Below, one piece after another: positions 1-7,707 of a stretch of 64,000 bases of DNA. Within the stretch, counting starts at the first letter, position 1, and every line of letters begins with the position of its first letter. The DNA is taken from assembly GCF_000577615.1 (NCBI RefSeq), contig NZ_CBXX010000004.1:124001-188000 (forward strand), given 5' to 3'. Under the pieces are notes generated by a model that ran no database searches, had not been told where the DNA came from, and saw only the letters and a list, made by a program, of their open reading frames with translations. Source of the DNA: Herbaspirillum sp. RV1423 (GTDB taxonomy: Bacteria; Pseudomonadota; Gammaproteobacteria; Burkholderiales; Burkholderiaceae_D). The position numbers were made by a program, and so were the translations under genes.

Positions 1-1
1 C

Positions 2-220
2 ACGAAGCTGATCGCAGTGACAGACAACGGCCCTGGCATCCCTGACGTGGAAAAGGAAAAGGTATTCGATCGCTTTTATCGCGGCGATGCCAGCCGCGGC
101 ACTCCAGGCGTCGGCCTGGGCTTGAGCCTGGTGGCGGCCGTCGCCAGGCTGCATTGCGGTACGCTGACGCTGAGCGATGCTCATCCGGGACTGAAAGTGA
201 CGTTGCGCATCAGCGGCTGA
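2..220 (+). CDS. Sensor histidine kinase, C-terminal ATPase end (5' truncated by window)
   Basis: The open frame enters from the left edge and ends at TGA 218-220. It encodes the last ~72 residues of a GHKL-type ATPase domain. The G1 box (VTDNGPGIP), the F box (FDRFYRGD) and the G2 glycine loop (GVGLGLSL) are all visible, which is the signature of a two-component sensor kinase that autophosphorylates a histidine and passes phosphate to a response regulator. The sensor and dimerisation domains lie outside the window, so the stimulus cannot be read. Its partner regulator is probably upstream. The next gene starts 251 bp away behind a palindrome and is likely a separate unit. Confidence 0.85.
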   Translation, partial: TKLIAVTDNGPGIPDVEKEKVFDRFYRGDASRGTPGVGLGLSLVAAVARLHCGTLTLSDAHPGLKVTLRISG

Positions 221-330
221 CCTCCCCTTTCTTTCGTACGCGACGCCGAGCACGGCTGTTTGCGCATGCAGCCGCTCATTCAGCGGCATCGGCTATCCCC
301 GGACTTCCCCACTTATCCTGCCATCCCGAA

Positions 331-348
331 GATTAACAATTGTTAATC
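331..348. promoter_or_regulatory. 18-bp perfect palindrome, candidate operator
   Basis: GATTAACAATTGTTAATC reads identically on both strands. A partial copy of one half (GGTTAATC) lies 15 bp downstream at 363-370. The site sits in the 251-bp gap between the kinase gene and the DUF4148 gene, about 125 bp before the latter's start. A symmetric AT-rich site of this size usually binds a dimeric regulator. Which regulator is unknown. I see nothing else in 221-471 except a GGAGA ribosome site just before 472. Confidence 0.5.
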
Positions 349-471
349 AAGCTGTCATCGAGGGTTAATCACCCAGGGAGCATAGTGCATCCATCGCCTG
401 AGAAACGGCGATAACCGGAAGGAACGCATCGGCAGCGTTCCCTGCATTCTGAACCTTAGTGGAGAAATATC

Positions 472-801
472 ATGAACAACATCACCCGTATCACCGCCGC
501 AGCATTATTGACCATGGCTTCCGTGGCTGCATTTGCCCAATCCGCCAGCGAGACGGCGGCAAGAGACAACGCCAACATGAGCGCCGGCGACAACTATCCT
601 GTGGTCGCTTATCACAACACCCAAAGTCGTGCGGATGTTCAGGCCGATCTGGTCAAGGCGCAGCGTGAAGGCTTGATCGCCAATGGCGATGACTATCCCG
701 TCACGCCTCGCCAGGCAACCACGCAACCGCATGGTGCCGGCAAGGTGGATATCGCGGCATCTGGCCAAGGTCTTGACTCCTCGCTGTACTCGGGGGCCTG
801 A
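472..801 (+). CDS. Small secreted DUF4148 family protein
   Basis: This is a 109-residue protein with a clear signal peptide (residues 1-22, cleavage after AAFA) and a short mature part of about 87 residues. The mature region has the DUF4148 pattern: a segment with SRADVQADLVKAQREG followed by a DYPV motif. Such proteins are abundant in Burkholderiales and are thought to be periplasmic, but no biochemical role is established. A GGAGA Shine-Dalgarno lies 6-7 bases before the ATG. The gene stands alone. Overlapping frames on the other strand lack a signal peptide and are not credible. The function is not known. Confidence 0.85.
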   Translation: MNNITRITAAALLTMASVAAFAQSASETAARDNANMSAGDNYPVVAYHNTQSRADVQADLVKAQREGLIANGDDYPVTPRQATTQPHGAGKVDIAASGQGLDSSLYSGA

Positions 802-943
802 AGAAATTGCGAATCTCGTTGTGTGATTGTCCCAGGCATTGGGTACATCGGCCGGCGCCATGCCGGTCGAGGCCCGCGCCGAAGCCTGTTGCCGGTTGAA
901 GAGCAGTGCTCCAGACGTGTATCGATCTCTCGAAATCAGTCCT

Positions 944-1675
944 ATGAAAAAATATCTCGGCTCCCTGCTTGTTCTTTGCAGTGCCAGCTACAGCGCCTTT
1001 GCGGCGCACCCTTTGGTTACCGATGACACGGGAACGCAAGGAAAAGGAAACAATCAGGTTGAGGTCAATACAGACTGGCTGCGCCAGTCGGGCGTCGGCT
1101 CGCATGTCGGTGCATTTACCTATACCTACGGCGCCACCGACAACCTGGATGTGTTTACAAATGCCCCTGCAAGCTTCTATCCGTCCGCCGGGGTGGGCGA
1201 TGTATCGGTCGGCGCCAAATGGCGATTTGCCGATCGCAACGGTGGAAGCCTCGCGATCAAGCCGGAATTTTTTCTTCCGAGCGGCAATGAAAGCAAGGGA
1301 CTGGGCAACGGACGCAGCAGCCTGGCGCTAACGCAAATAGCATCCTATGCAGACGGACCCTGGACGTTTCACGCCAATATCGGCGTAACCATCAATCGCT
1401 ACGGCACCGCCGACGACGAAGCGGCCAATCGCCCTGTCGTCTGGCGCGCGTCCACCGCGGTCTGGTATGCGATCAACGCGCAATGGAAAATCGTTGCCGA
1501 TACCGGCGTCGCGCAAAATATCGCCCGCTCGAGCGACGTCAATCCTTCGTTTGTCCTGCTCGGCGCCATCTATTCGCCAAATGAATCCGTAGATCTGGAC
1601 GTCGGCGCGAAGGTCGGATTGAACAAAGCGGAAGTCGGCCAGCAGTTCGGAGTGGGCGCGACGTTCCACTTCTGA
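944..1675 (+). CDS. Outer-membrane transporter-like protein (phenol MetA-degradation family)
   Basis: This 243-residue protein starts at ATG 944. That choice is made because MKKYLGSLLVLCSASYSAFA is a typical signal peptide; the frame is open further upstream to 827 but adds no plausible sequence. The mature N-terminus (HPLVTDDTGTQGKGNNQVE) and the alternating hydrophobic/aromatic strands ending in Phe (GATFHF) are typical of a small beta-barrel of the 'MetA-pathway of phenol degradation' family. In practice these are uncharacterised outer-membrane proteins. The cytochrome b561 gene follows 51 bp downstream and may be co-transcribed. The substrate is unknown. Confidence 0.75.
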   Translation: MKKYLGSLLVLCSASYSAFAAHPLVTDDTGTQGKGNNQVEVNTDWLRQSGVGSHVGAFTYTYGATDNLDVFTNAPASFYPSAGVGDVSVGAKWRFADRNGGSLAIKPEFFLPSGNESKGLGNGRSSLALTQIASYADGPWTFHANIGVTINRYGTADDEAANRPVVWRASTAVWYAINAQWKIVADTGVAQNIARSSDVNPSFVLLGAIYSPNESVDLDVGAKVGLNKAEVGQQFGVGATFHF

Positions 1676-1726
1676 TCTAGCGCCAAGGAGGAGATTGGCG
1701 AGAACACAACCTGTACTTGAGATTCT

Positions 1727-2281
1727 ATGCACAAGAAAACCTATCACCCGTTGTCGATTGCTTTGCACTGGCTGATCTTCTTCCTTTTTGCGATTGCCCT
1801 TGCAGTCATCGAATATCGGGATGGCATTCCCAAAGGCGCGGCCCTGCGCGATATTCTGAGGACGCTCCATATGCATGCGGGCCAACTGGTCTTCCTGTTT
1901 GCACTGCTGCGTTTGCTGGCCCGCCTGCGCTATGGCGCTCCCGCTGAATTGAGCGCCTCCGACGCGCAACGCCTGGCGGCGCACACTGTGCATGTCTTGC
2001 TCTATGCGTTGATGTTCGCTCTGCCGATAACAGGCATCTTGTTCACTCAGGCAGGAGGGCGGGAAGTGGTCTTCTTCGGCCTTCATCTTCCGACATTGAT
2101 CGACACGAACCCTGGACTGCGCAGCACCATCAAGAACTTCCATGAACTGATGGGGAATGGGATCTATTTTCTGGTCGCACTCCACATTGCCGGCGCGTTA
2201 TGGCACCAGTTCGTGGACAAAGCGCCGGTCTTGCGCCGGATGAGCTTCAAACGTGCCGACAATGAAAAAGATGATGAATGA
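1727..2281 (+). CDS. Cytochrome b561 family membrane protein
   Basis: This 184-residue integral membrane protein has four hydrophobic segments (about residues 12-30, 47-63, 85-103 and 140-160). Conserved histidines near the membrane faces fit b-type haem ligation, for example HWL at 14-16, HMHAGQ at ~48-53, and others in helices 3 and 4. The family carries electrons across or into the inner membrane, often from quinol to a periplasmic acceptor. It follows an outer-membrane protein gene by 51 bp, which suggests a two-gene unit. The partner oxidant or reductant cannot be identified. Length is normal for the family (~180 aa). Confidence 0.85.
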   Translation: MHKKTYHPLSIALHWLIFFLFAIALAVIEYRDGIPKGAALRDILRTLHMHAGQLVFLFALLRLLARLRYGAPAELSASDAQRLAAHTVHVLLYALMFALPITGILFTQAGGREVVFFGLHLPTLIDTNPGLRSTIKNFHELMGNGIYFLVALHIAGALWHQFVDKAPVLRRMSFKRADNEKDDE

Positions 2282-2417
2282 AACCTCCTGAGGCTTCGGC
2301 AGAAATGTTGTCGCGTAAATGCTTTGCTGCCGTTGAGTGCGCCAATGTGCGGCAACGCTCTTTTCGACAACAGGACACAAAATTCACTTTCAGGAATTCT
2401 GTAGGCCAGAAATGACG

Positions 2418-2444
2418 AAAGCCAGCGCGAAGGCTGGCTTTTCT
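2418..2444. terminator. Hairpin terminator between cytochrome b561 and tRNA-Val
   Basis: A 9-bp stem (AAAGCCAGC / GCTGGCTTT) with a 6-base loop lies between the rightward cytochrome gene and the leftward tRNA. Four Ts follow on the plus strand and three on the minus strand, so it can serve both convergent units. Confidence 0.7.
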
Positions 2445-2449
2445 GATTC

Positions 2450-2524
2450 TGGTGGAAAGTGCAAGTTTCGAACTTGCGACCCCTGCAGTGTGAATGCAGT
2501 GCTCTACCCCTGAGCTAACCTTCC
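2450..2524 (-). tRNA. tRNA-Val (anticodon CAC)
   Basis: Read on the minus strand, this 75-nt gene folds into a normal cloverleaf. It has a 7-bp acceptor stem (GGAAGGT with ACTTTCC, one G-T pair) and a D-arm containing TAGCTCAGGGGTAGAGC. The anticodon stem is CTGCA/TGCAG around the loop TTCACAC (anticodon CAC, reading GUG valine). The T-arm contains GTTCGAA. The CCA tail is encoded at 2452-2450. A hairpin terminator follows immediately. No integrase or direct repeat of its 3' end is seen nearby, so it is not serving as an attachment site here. Confidence 0.95.
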
Positions 2525-2636
2525 ATTTTGCCGTCACCGCCTGCAAAAAACGGCGTTGTGTGAAGCGGCCCATATTATGGCACGAAATAGATCGCCGGGG
2601 CAAGCCGCTTCTTTCCCGGATCGATCGGCAAATGAT

Positions 2637-3353
2637 TTACGCAGGTTCCGCAGGGACGGCGCGCCACACGCAAGTGCCTTTGACTTCCTTGTCGAGCGCA
2701 TTCAACACGGTTTCGTGCAGGCCCTGTTCCTCTTCGTCGGCAGCAACCACGATGATGTCGGCCAGCGGCGTCAGTTCGAGTTCGGCCTCCCCCTCTTCGC
2801 CGCCGTCGCTATCCGACAGATCCATGGTCAGGCTGTTCTGCCCGCGCGTCATCGCCAGGTAGACTTCGGCCAGCAGGGCCGCATCGAGCAAGCCGCCGTG
2901 CAATGTGCGGTGGGCGTTGGAAATGCCGTAGCGGTCGCACAGCGCATCGAGCGAGTTGCGGCGGCCGGGGTGCTGCTCCTTGGCCATCTGCAGCGAGTCG
3001 ACGATGTTGTCAACGTGCTCCTTGAAGGAGGCAAGACCGAGCAGCCTGAATTCGGCGTCGAGGAAGCCGACGTCGAAGGGTGCGTTGTGGATGATGATTT
3101 CGGCGCCGCGCACATAGTCGCGGAATTCGTCGGCGATTTCGGCGAACTTGGGCTTGTCGCTGAGGAATTCGGTGGTCAGTCCGTGCACCGCCAGCGCGCC
3201 TTCTTCGGAATCGCGCTCGGGGTTGATGTAAAAGTGCAGGTTGTTGCCGGTGAGCTGGCGATTGAGCAGTTCGACGCAGCCGATTTCAATGACGCGGTCG
3301 CCGGTGCGGGCGTTCAGGCCGGTGGTTTCGGTATCAAGGACGATTTGTCGCAT
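2637..3353 (-). CDS. dnaQ: DNA polymerase III epsilon subunit (3'-5' proofreading exonuclease)
   Basis: This 238-residue protein is the DEDDh-type exonuclease that removes mispaired bases inside the Pol III core. The three exonuclease motifs are intact: ExoI VLDTETTGLN (residues 5-14), ExoII IHNAPFDVGF (~100-109), and ExoIII HRTLHGGLLDA (~155-165), which carries the catalytic His and Asp. The C-terminal ~45 residues are acidic and would hold the polymerase-alpha contact. Length matches the family (235-245 aa). The gene lies 17 bp after rnhA on the same strand, the classic rnhA-dnaQ pairing of proteobacteria, and upstream of tRNA-Val. The start is the ATG giving MRQIVLDTET. Confidence 0.95.
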   Translation of the reverse strand: MRQIVLDTETTGLNARTGDRVIEIGCVELLNRQLTGNNLHFYINPERDSEEGALAVHGLTTEFLSDKPKFAEIADEFRDYVRGAEIIIHNAPFDVGFLDAEFRLLGLASFKEHVDNIVDSLQMAKEQHPGRRNSLDALCDRYGISNAHRTLHGGLLDAALLAEVYLAMTRGQNSLTMDLSDSDGGEEGEAELELTPLADIIVVAADEEEQGLHETVLNALDKEVKGTCVWRAVPAEPA

Positions 3354-3370
3354 GTGGATTCCCGTTTGCT

Positions 3371-3805
3371 TCAGATGACGGTTTCAACGCCGCGGTTGGC
3401 GAGCTGGTCGGCGCGCTCGTTGCCGGGATGGCCGGCATGGCCCTTGACCCAGCGCCATTCTATTTTGTGCTGCGCCTGGGCGGCGTCGAGCGCCTGCCAC
3501 AGGTCGACGTTCTTGACCGGTTCGCGCGCGGCGGTTTTCCAGCCGCGCGCTTTCCAGCCGTGAATCCATTCGCTGATGCCCTTTTGGACGTATTGGCTGT
3601 CGGTGAAGACGACCACTTCGCAGGGCCTGTTCAGGGCGCCCAGCGCTTCGATCACGGCTTTCAGTTCCATGCGGTTGTTGGTCGTGTTGCGCTCGCCGCC
3701 GCACAATTCCCTTTCGCGTCCGCCTGCAATCAACAACGCGCCCCAGCCGCCGGTGCCCGGATTGCCCTTGCATGCGCCGTCGGCGTAAATCTCTACTTTG
3801 TCCAT
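3371..3805 (-). CDS. rnhA: Ribonuclease HI
   Basis: This 144-residue enzyme cleaves the RNA strand of RNA-DNA hybrids (R-loops, Okazaki primers). The four acidic metal ligands are present: Asp in [11 protein letters not shown] (~residue 9), Glu in NRMELKAV (~47), Asp in FTDSQYV (~69) and Asp in ERADQLAN (~132). The basic handle region with WK..GWK (~80-90) and the catalytic His in [10 protein letters not shown] are also present. Length is close to that of E. coli RNase HI. It lies 17 bp upstream of dnaQ and 88 bp downstream of the methyltransferase gene, so the three probably form one leftward operon. Confidence 0.95.
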   Translation of the reverse strand: MDKVEIYADGACKGNPGTGGWGALLIAGGRERELCGGERNTTNNRMELKAVIEALGALNRPCEVVVFTDSQYVQKGISEWIHGWKARGWKTAAREPVKNVDLWQALDAAQAQHKIEWRWVKGHAGHPGNERADQLANRGVETVI

Positions 3806-3893
3806 ATTCGTTTCTAAGGTTGATTCTCTGATTGATCTCTGTCTGCGCCGGTCGTGGATCGTGGATGGTCAGTCGGCCGACGCAGGCAGCATT

Positions 3894-4676
3894 CTATTCT
3901 TTATGGATGCGATTGGTCGCGGGCAGGCCCTTGGGCACCTTGACCCGTTGCTTGCTCCAGGCCGGGCCGATCAGCCGCATACCCTTGACGCGCTTGATCG
4001 CCTGCACGATATAGACGGCGCCGAAATACGGCCACCAGCGGTCGCCGGCCTTTTCCATGAAGGCGAAACGCTGCAGCCATTTATCGGTGGCGCAGGGCGG
4101 CGCATAGCAGCCGAAGCGGCCGCGATTGACTTCCATGTTGAGCAGCTTGAGCCAGTCCTTGAGACGCGGCAGGCGGATGAACTCGCCGTCCTGCGGCAGG
4201 AAGTGCGCGCCGCTCAGGCGCCCGGCCGCCTGCCGCATGCCCCACAGGCTGGTGGGATTGAAACCGCAGATGATGACCTGGCCTTCCGGGATCAGCACGC
4301 GCTCAACTTCGCGCAGCACCTGGTGCGGCTCGGCGCTGAATTCCAGCACATGCGGCAAGACCACCAGGTCGAGGCTTTGCGTGGCGAACGGCAGTTCGGA
4401 AAAATCGTGCGCGACCACCATGGGAATCTCGCGTCCCTCCTGCGACTCGGTCGGTAGGCAATTGTCGGTCAGCCAGCGATAAGGCATGCGGTTGGCCTGC
4501 AGTGCGCTGATCTGCGGCATGCCGATCTGCACCGCGTTGAAGCCGAAAATATCCGCCGTCAGCGCATCCAGGTGCTTTTGCTCCCAAGCGCGGACGTAAT
4601 TGCCCATCGGCGTATGCAGCCAGGCGTCGAGGGCTATAATGGCACTTTCCGCATCGGTATCGATTTCTGCCATCAC
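3894..4676 (-). CDS. Class I SAM-dependent methyltransferase next to gloB/rnhA
   Basis: This 260-residue protein has a Methyltransf_11-like core: residues ~90-130 carry the [19 protein letters not shown] segment (acidic/aromatic motif II-III) and [20 protein letters not shown] (motif IV-V). The SAM-binding glycine loop is degenerate compared with textbook enzymes. Homologues occupy the same position between gloB and rnhA in many beta- and gammaproteobacteria. No substrate is assigned, so none is proposed here. The first codons ([10 protein letters not shown]) allow starts at 4676 or 4673. Only 16 bp separate its start from that of divergent gloB. Confidence 0.85.
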   Translation of the reverse strand: MMAEIDTDAESAIIALDAWLHTPMGNYVRAWEQKHLDALTADIFGFNAVQIGMPQISALQANRMPYRWLTDNCLPTESQEGREIPMVVAHDFSELPFATQSLDLVVLPHVLEFSAEPHQVLREVERVLIPEGQVIICGFNPTSLWGMRQAAGRLSGAHFLPQDGEFIRLPRLKDWLKLLNMEVNRGRFGCYAPPCATDKWLQRFAFMEKAGDRWWPYFGAVYIVQAIKRVKGMRLIGPAWSKQRVKVPKGLPATNRIHKE

Positions 4677-4692
4677 GCGTGCCTATCCAACC

Positions 4693-5520
4693 ATGTCAGC
4701 CATTCCGCCAGCCGCATTGTCCACGTTGAGCACCTCATTGAGTGTATTGACTGTTCCTGCATTCGACGATAATTACCTTTGGTTGATTCATGACGGGATC
4801 AATGCGGCGGTGGTCGATCCCGGCGATGCGGCGCCGGTCATCGCGGCGCTCCGGACGCACGGCCTGACGCTGGCCGCTATTCTACTGACTCATCATCATG
4901 CTGACCATGTCGGCGGTGTGCCGACGCTGTTGCAACATGCGCAAGTTCCGGTCTACGGCCCCGCCGGCGAGGCGATTCCGACGATTACCGAGCCTTTGTG
5001 GGGAGACGACCTGCTGCACGTCGCAGCCTTGTCGCTGGACCTCAAGGTGATCGACGTGCCCGGACACACCAAGGGACACATCGCTTATTACGCCGCACGA
5101 CAAGGCTGGCTGTTCTGCGGCGATACCCTGTTCGCCGGCGGCTGCGGGCGCCTGTTCGAAGGCACGGCGCAGCAGATGGTGGCCTCGCTGGCCAAACTGA
5201 CCGCGCTGCCCGGCGACACCAAAGTCTATTGCGCCCACGAATATACCTTGTCCAACCTGCGCTTCGCACATGAAATCGAACCGGGCAACACCGCGCTGAC
5301 CTCGCGCATCGCCGCGGAACAGGCCAAGCGCAGCCACAACGAACCGACCGTGCCCTCTACCATCGCGCTCGAAATCGCAACCAATCCTTTCCTGCGCTAC
5401 AAGGAAAAAGCCGTGGTCGCGCGCCTGCAGGAAGCGGGCCGGCTGCCTACCGCGCCGTCACAAATTGACCCGGTGGAAACATTCGCGGCACTGCGCGAAT
5501 GGAAGAATAACTACAAATAA
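4693..5520 (+). CDS. gloB: Hydroxyacylglutathione hydrolase (glyoxalase II)
   Basis: This metallo-beta-lactamase-fold enzyme hydrolyses S-lactoylglutathione to lactate and glutathione, the second step of methylglyoxal detoxification. The dinuclear metal motif [10 protein letters not shown] (~residues 63-72) is intact. Further ligands lie in [26 protein letters not shown] and YCAHEYT, and the glutathione-binding C-terminal part (NPFLRYKEK) is present. I place the start at ATG 4693 (275 aa). The frame is open to 4600, but that would run into the divergent methyltransferase. The N-terminus is ~17 residues longer than in E. coli GloB, so an internal start near 4739 (TTG) is possible. Confidence 0.93.
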   Translation: MSAIPPAALSTLSTSLSVLTVPAFDDNYLWLIHDGINAAVVDPGDAAPVIAALRTHGLTLAAILLTHHHADHVGGVPTLLQHAQVPVYGPAGEAIPTITEPLWGDDLLHVAALSLDLKVIDVPGHTKGHIAYYAARQGWLFCGDTLFAGGCGRLFEGTAQQMVASLAKLTALPGDTKVYCAHEYTLSNLRFAHEIEPGNTALTSRIAAEQAKRSHNEPTVPSTIALEIATNPFLRYKEKAVVARLQEAGRLPTAPSQIDPVETFAALREWKNNYK

Positions 5521-5597
5521 CATCGAATTCCCGCTTTTTTCGGACAAATGCCAAGCGAATCAAGAGCTTAAGCTTTGTAACAATCGTGAATTTTTAC

Positions 5598-5627
5598 TTG
5601 ACGAGTGAAAAGGGGCTTACGTACACT
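5598..5627 (+). promoter_or_regulatory. Putative mltD promoter
   Basis: TTGACG (5598-5603) is followed after 18 bp by TACACT (5622-5627), a plausible sigma-70 pair about 140 bp before mltD. The leader between holds the palindrome CGGCTTGCAAGCCG (5649-5662) followed by five Ts, then an AT-rich imperfect inverted repeat around 5681-5709. Confidence 0.4.
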
Positions 5628-5764
5628 CCGTCTATTCTCCAATTCCATCGGCTTGCAAGCCGTTTTTAGATAAAACAGACGATTTGTTGTTTTTTAATAA
5701 CAAAATCGATGTACGCAAGATTGCTTCTGTTTCGACACATACTTCTTCGTAGCAGGAGGTGCGC

Positions 5765-7357
5765 GTGAATCTAAGACGACCGATGAATCTACAACGCTTT
5801 CTTCAAGCACAGGATCTCGTACCCATGCAGCGAACATTCAGGAAATTAGCGATAGTTGCACTTCTCTCGCTTTCCTCTTTAGGTACTCCCCTCCTCGTTC
5901 ACGCCAACGACATCTCGATCTACCCCGCCCCCTTCAACGCCATCAATCCGAACGATCCCTCCTCCGCTTTGCCGGGCATGGAAGACATCGACATCTGGGC
6001 GCGCATCCGCAAGGGCTTCGGCATTCCGAATCTGGAAAACCCGCTGGTCGACAGCCAGACCCAGTGGTACAGCTCGCGTCCCGACTATATCCAGCGCACC
6101 ACCGTGCGCGCCTCGCGCTATCTGTTCCACGTTGTGCAGGAACTGGAAAAACGCGGCATGCCGACCGAACTGGCCTTGTTGCCGTTCATCGAATCGGCCT
6201 TCAACCCGCAGGCGCTGTCGACCGCCAAGGCGGCCGGCATGTGGCAGTTCATCCCGTCCACCGGCCGCGACTACAACCTGAAGCAGAACATGTTCACCGA
6301 CGAGCGCCGCGACGTGCTGGCCTCGACCGATGCGGCGCTGACCTACCTGCAAAAACTGTACGGCATGTTCGGCGACTGGCAACTGGCGCTGGCTGCCTAT
6401 AACTGGGGCGAAGGCTCGGTGCAGCGCGCCATCAACCGTAACCTCGCGGCAGGCCTGCCGATCGATTTCAACACGCTGTCGGCGCAGATGCCCAATGAAA
6501 CGCGCAACTATGTGCCCAAGCTGCAAGCCGTCAAGAACATCATCGCCATGCCGGGCGACTTCGGCATCGATCTGCCCAAGGTCGACAACCAGCCTTATTT
6601 CGTTACCATCGGCAAGACAAACAACATCGACGTGAAAGTCGCAGCGCAACTGGCTGAGCTGTCGCTCGACGAGTTCAAGGCCCTGAATCCGCAATTCAAC
6701 CGGCCGGTCATCATCGGCGGCGATGACACCAAGATCCTGCTGCCGGAAAGTAATGCGGAGAAGTTCAAGGCCAATATCTCGAAGTTCACGCAAACCTTGT
6801 CGTCGTGGACCGCGCATACTGTCTCCAGCGCACGTGAACGCATCGAAACCATCGCCAGCAGGTTCGGCACCACGCCGGATGTCATCCGCAGCGTCAACCA
6901 GATCCCGCCAAGGATGCTCCTGAAGGCCGGCTCGACGATCCTGGTGCCGAAGACCGAGACTTCAATGGAGACAGAGATCACGCCGGAAATGGCCAACAGC
7001 GCCCGTCTGGCTGTGGCGCCTGACGTACCCGATTTCAAGCGCATCTACGTGAAGGCCGGCAAGCGCGACACGCTCAATTCGATCGCCAGCCGCTACCGCG
7101 TCAGCGTTGCCCAGATCAGGCAATGGAACGGCCTGCACCGCGATACGCTGGCCAATGGCCAAAGCCTGCAATTGCAGGTGCCTTACCAGGCGCCGACAGC
7201 CGGCCCTGTACGCGTGCATCAGGTGGTCCATGCGCCGGCGCGTCCGATGCGCAAGGCTCCTGTGGTCGCCAGGAACACCCGCGCAGCGCCGGTACGCAAG
7301 GCGTCTGCTTCCGCCCCGCTCACCCTGGCTGCGGAAAACGGCAACCGTCGCCGCTGA
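5765..7357 (+). CDS. mltD: Membrane-bound lytic murein transglycosylase D with two LysM repeats
   Basis: This ~530-residue cell-wall enzyme cleaves the MurNAc-GlcNAc bond of peptidoglycan with 1,6-anhydro ring formation. A signal sequence (LAIVALLSLSSLG...VHA) is followed by an SLT domain. The catalytic Glu is in LPFIESAF (residue ~143), and GMWQFIPSTGR and AYNWGEGSV are typical of the MltD subfamily. Two LysM domains follow (~348-393 and ~425-470), ending in a basic Pro/Ala-rich tail. I chose GTG 5765 because AGGAGG lies five bases before it. ATG 5783 and ATG 5825 (which would put the signal peptide at the very N-terminus) are alternatives. No lipobox is obvious. Confidence 0.92.
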   Translation: MNLRRPMNLQRFLQAQDLVPMQRTFRKLAIVALLSLSSLGTPLLVHANDISIYPAPFNAINPNDPSSALPGMEDIDIWARIRKGFGIPNLENPLVDSQTQWYSSRPDYIQRTTVRASRYLFHVVQELEKRGMPTELALLPFIESAFNPQALSTAKAAGMWQFIPSTGRDYNLKQNMFTDERRDVLASTDAALTYLQKLYGMFGDWQLALAAYNWGEGSVQRAINRNLAAGLPIDFNTLSAQMPNETRNYVPKLQAVKNIIAMPGDFGIDLPKVDNQPYFVTIGKTNNIDVKVAAQLAELSLDEFKALNPQFNRPVIIGGDDTKILLPESNAEKFKANISKFTQTLSSWTAHTVSSARERIETIASRFGTTPDVIRSVNQIPPRMLLKAGSTILVPKTETSMETEITPEMANSARLAVAPDVPDFKRIYVKAGKRDTLNSIASRYRVSVAQIRQWNGLHRDTLANGQSLQLQVPYQAPTAGPVRVHQVVHAPARPMRKAPVVARNTRAAPVRKASASAPLTLAAENGNRRR

Positions 7358-7381
7358 GGACGAGTCAGCGCAGGTTTTTGC

Positions 7382-7418
7382 AAAACAGGCCGGGAGCGTT
7401 TTCCCGGCCTGTTTTTTT
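7382..7418 (+). terminator. Intrinsic terminator of mltD
   Basis: A GC-rich stem (ACAGGCCGGGA with TCCCGGCCTGT) is followed by seven Ts, 25 bp after the mltD stop codon. Confidence 0.9.
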
Positions 7419-7593
7419 GCCCCCTCCCGTTTGCTATTTCCAGTTTCCTTTGCCGCGTTGCAAAACGGCTGACTACACCCGGCGTCGTCCCGCCCGCTCG
7501 AATCGATCCGCGATTTTCCTTGCGCCCGCGCGGCAAGAATTCGTGAAAAGCTGCCGCATTGCCGCATAAGTCGTTACATCGGTGGACTTCATT

Positions 7594-7621
7594 TTGACCG
7601 GTTGCGGTGCTATTATTCAAT
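7594..7621 (+). promoter_or_regulatory. Putative promoter of the ribose operon
   Basis: TTGACC (7594-7599) and TTCAAT (7616-7621), 16 bp apart, directly abut the operator at 7623-7638, which would cover the transcription start. The -10 is a weak match. The placement is inferred from its position. I see no gene in 7358-7707 besides the mltD terminator, this promoter and the operator. Confidence 0.4.
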
Positions 7622-7622
7622 C

Positions 7623-7638
7623 GCGCAAACGTTTGCGC
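7623..7638. promoter_or_regulatory. LacI-type operator, probable RbsR site
   Basis: GCGCAAACGTTTGCGC is a perfect 16-bp palindrome with the central CG and the AAACGTTT core typical of LacI/GalR-family operators. It lies 70 bp before rbsB in front of an operon that encodes its own LacI-family regulator (rbsR), so autoregulated repression relieved by ribose is the natural reading. Confidence 0.8.
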
Positions 7639-7707
7639 ACGCAAATAACGGCAGCCGATCCATACGGACTGCCGCTCACAACGACTATCTGGAATCTGGA
7701 GACTTCG

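Noticed and set aside
2450-2524. tRNA-Val as an integration site
   Set aside because: No integrase, no foreign gene block and no repeat of the tRNA 3' end was seen nearby.
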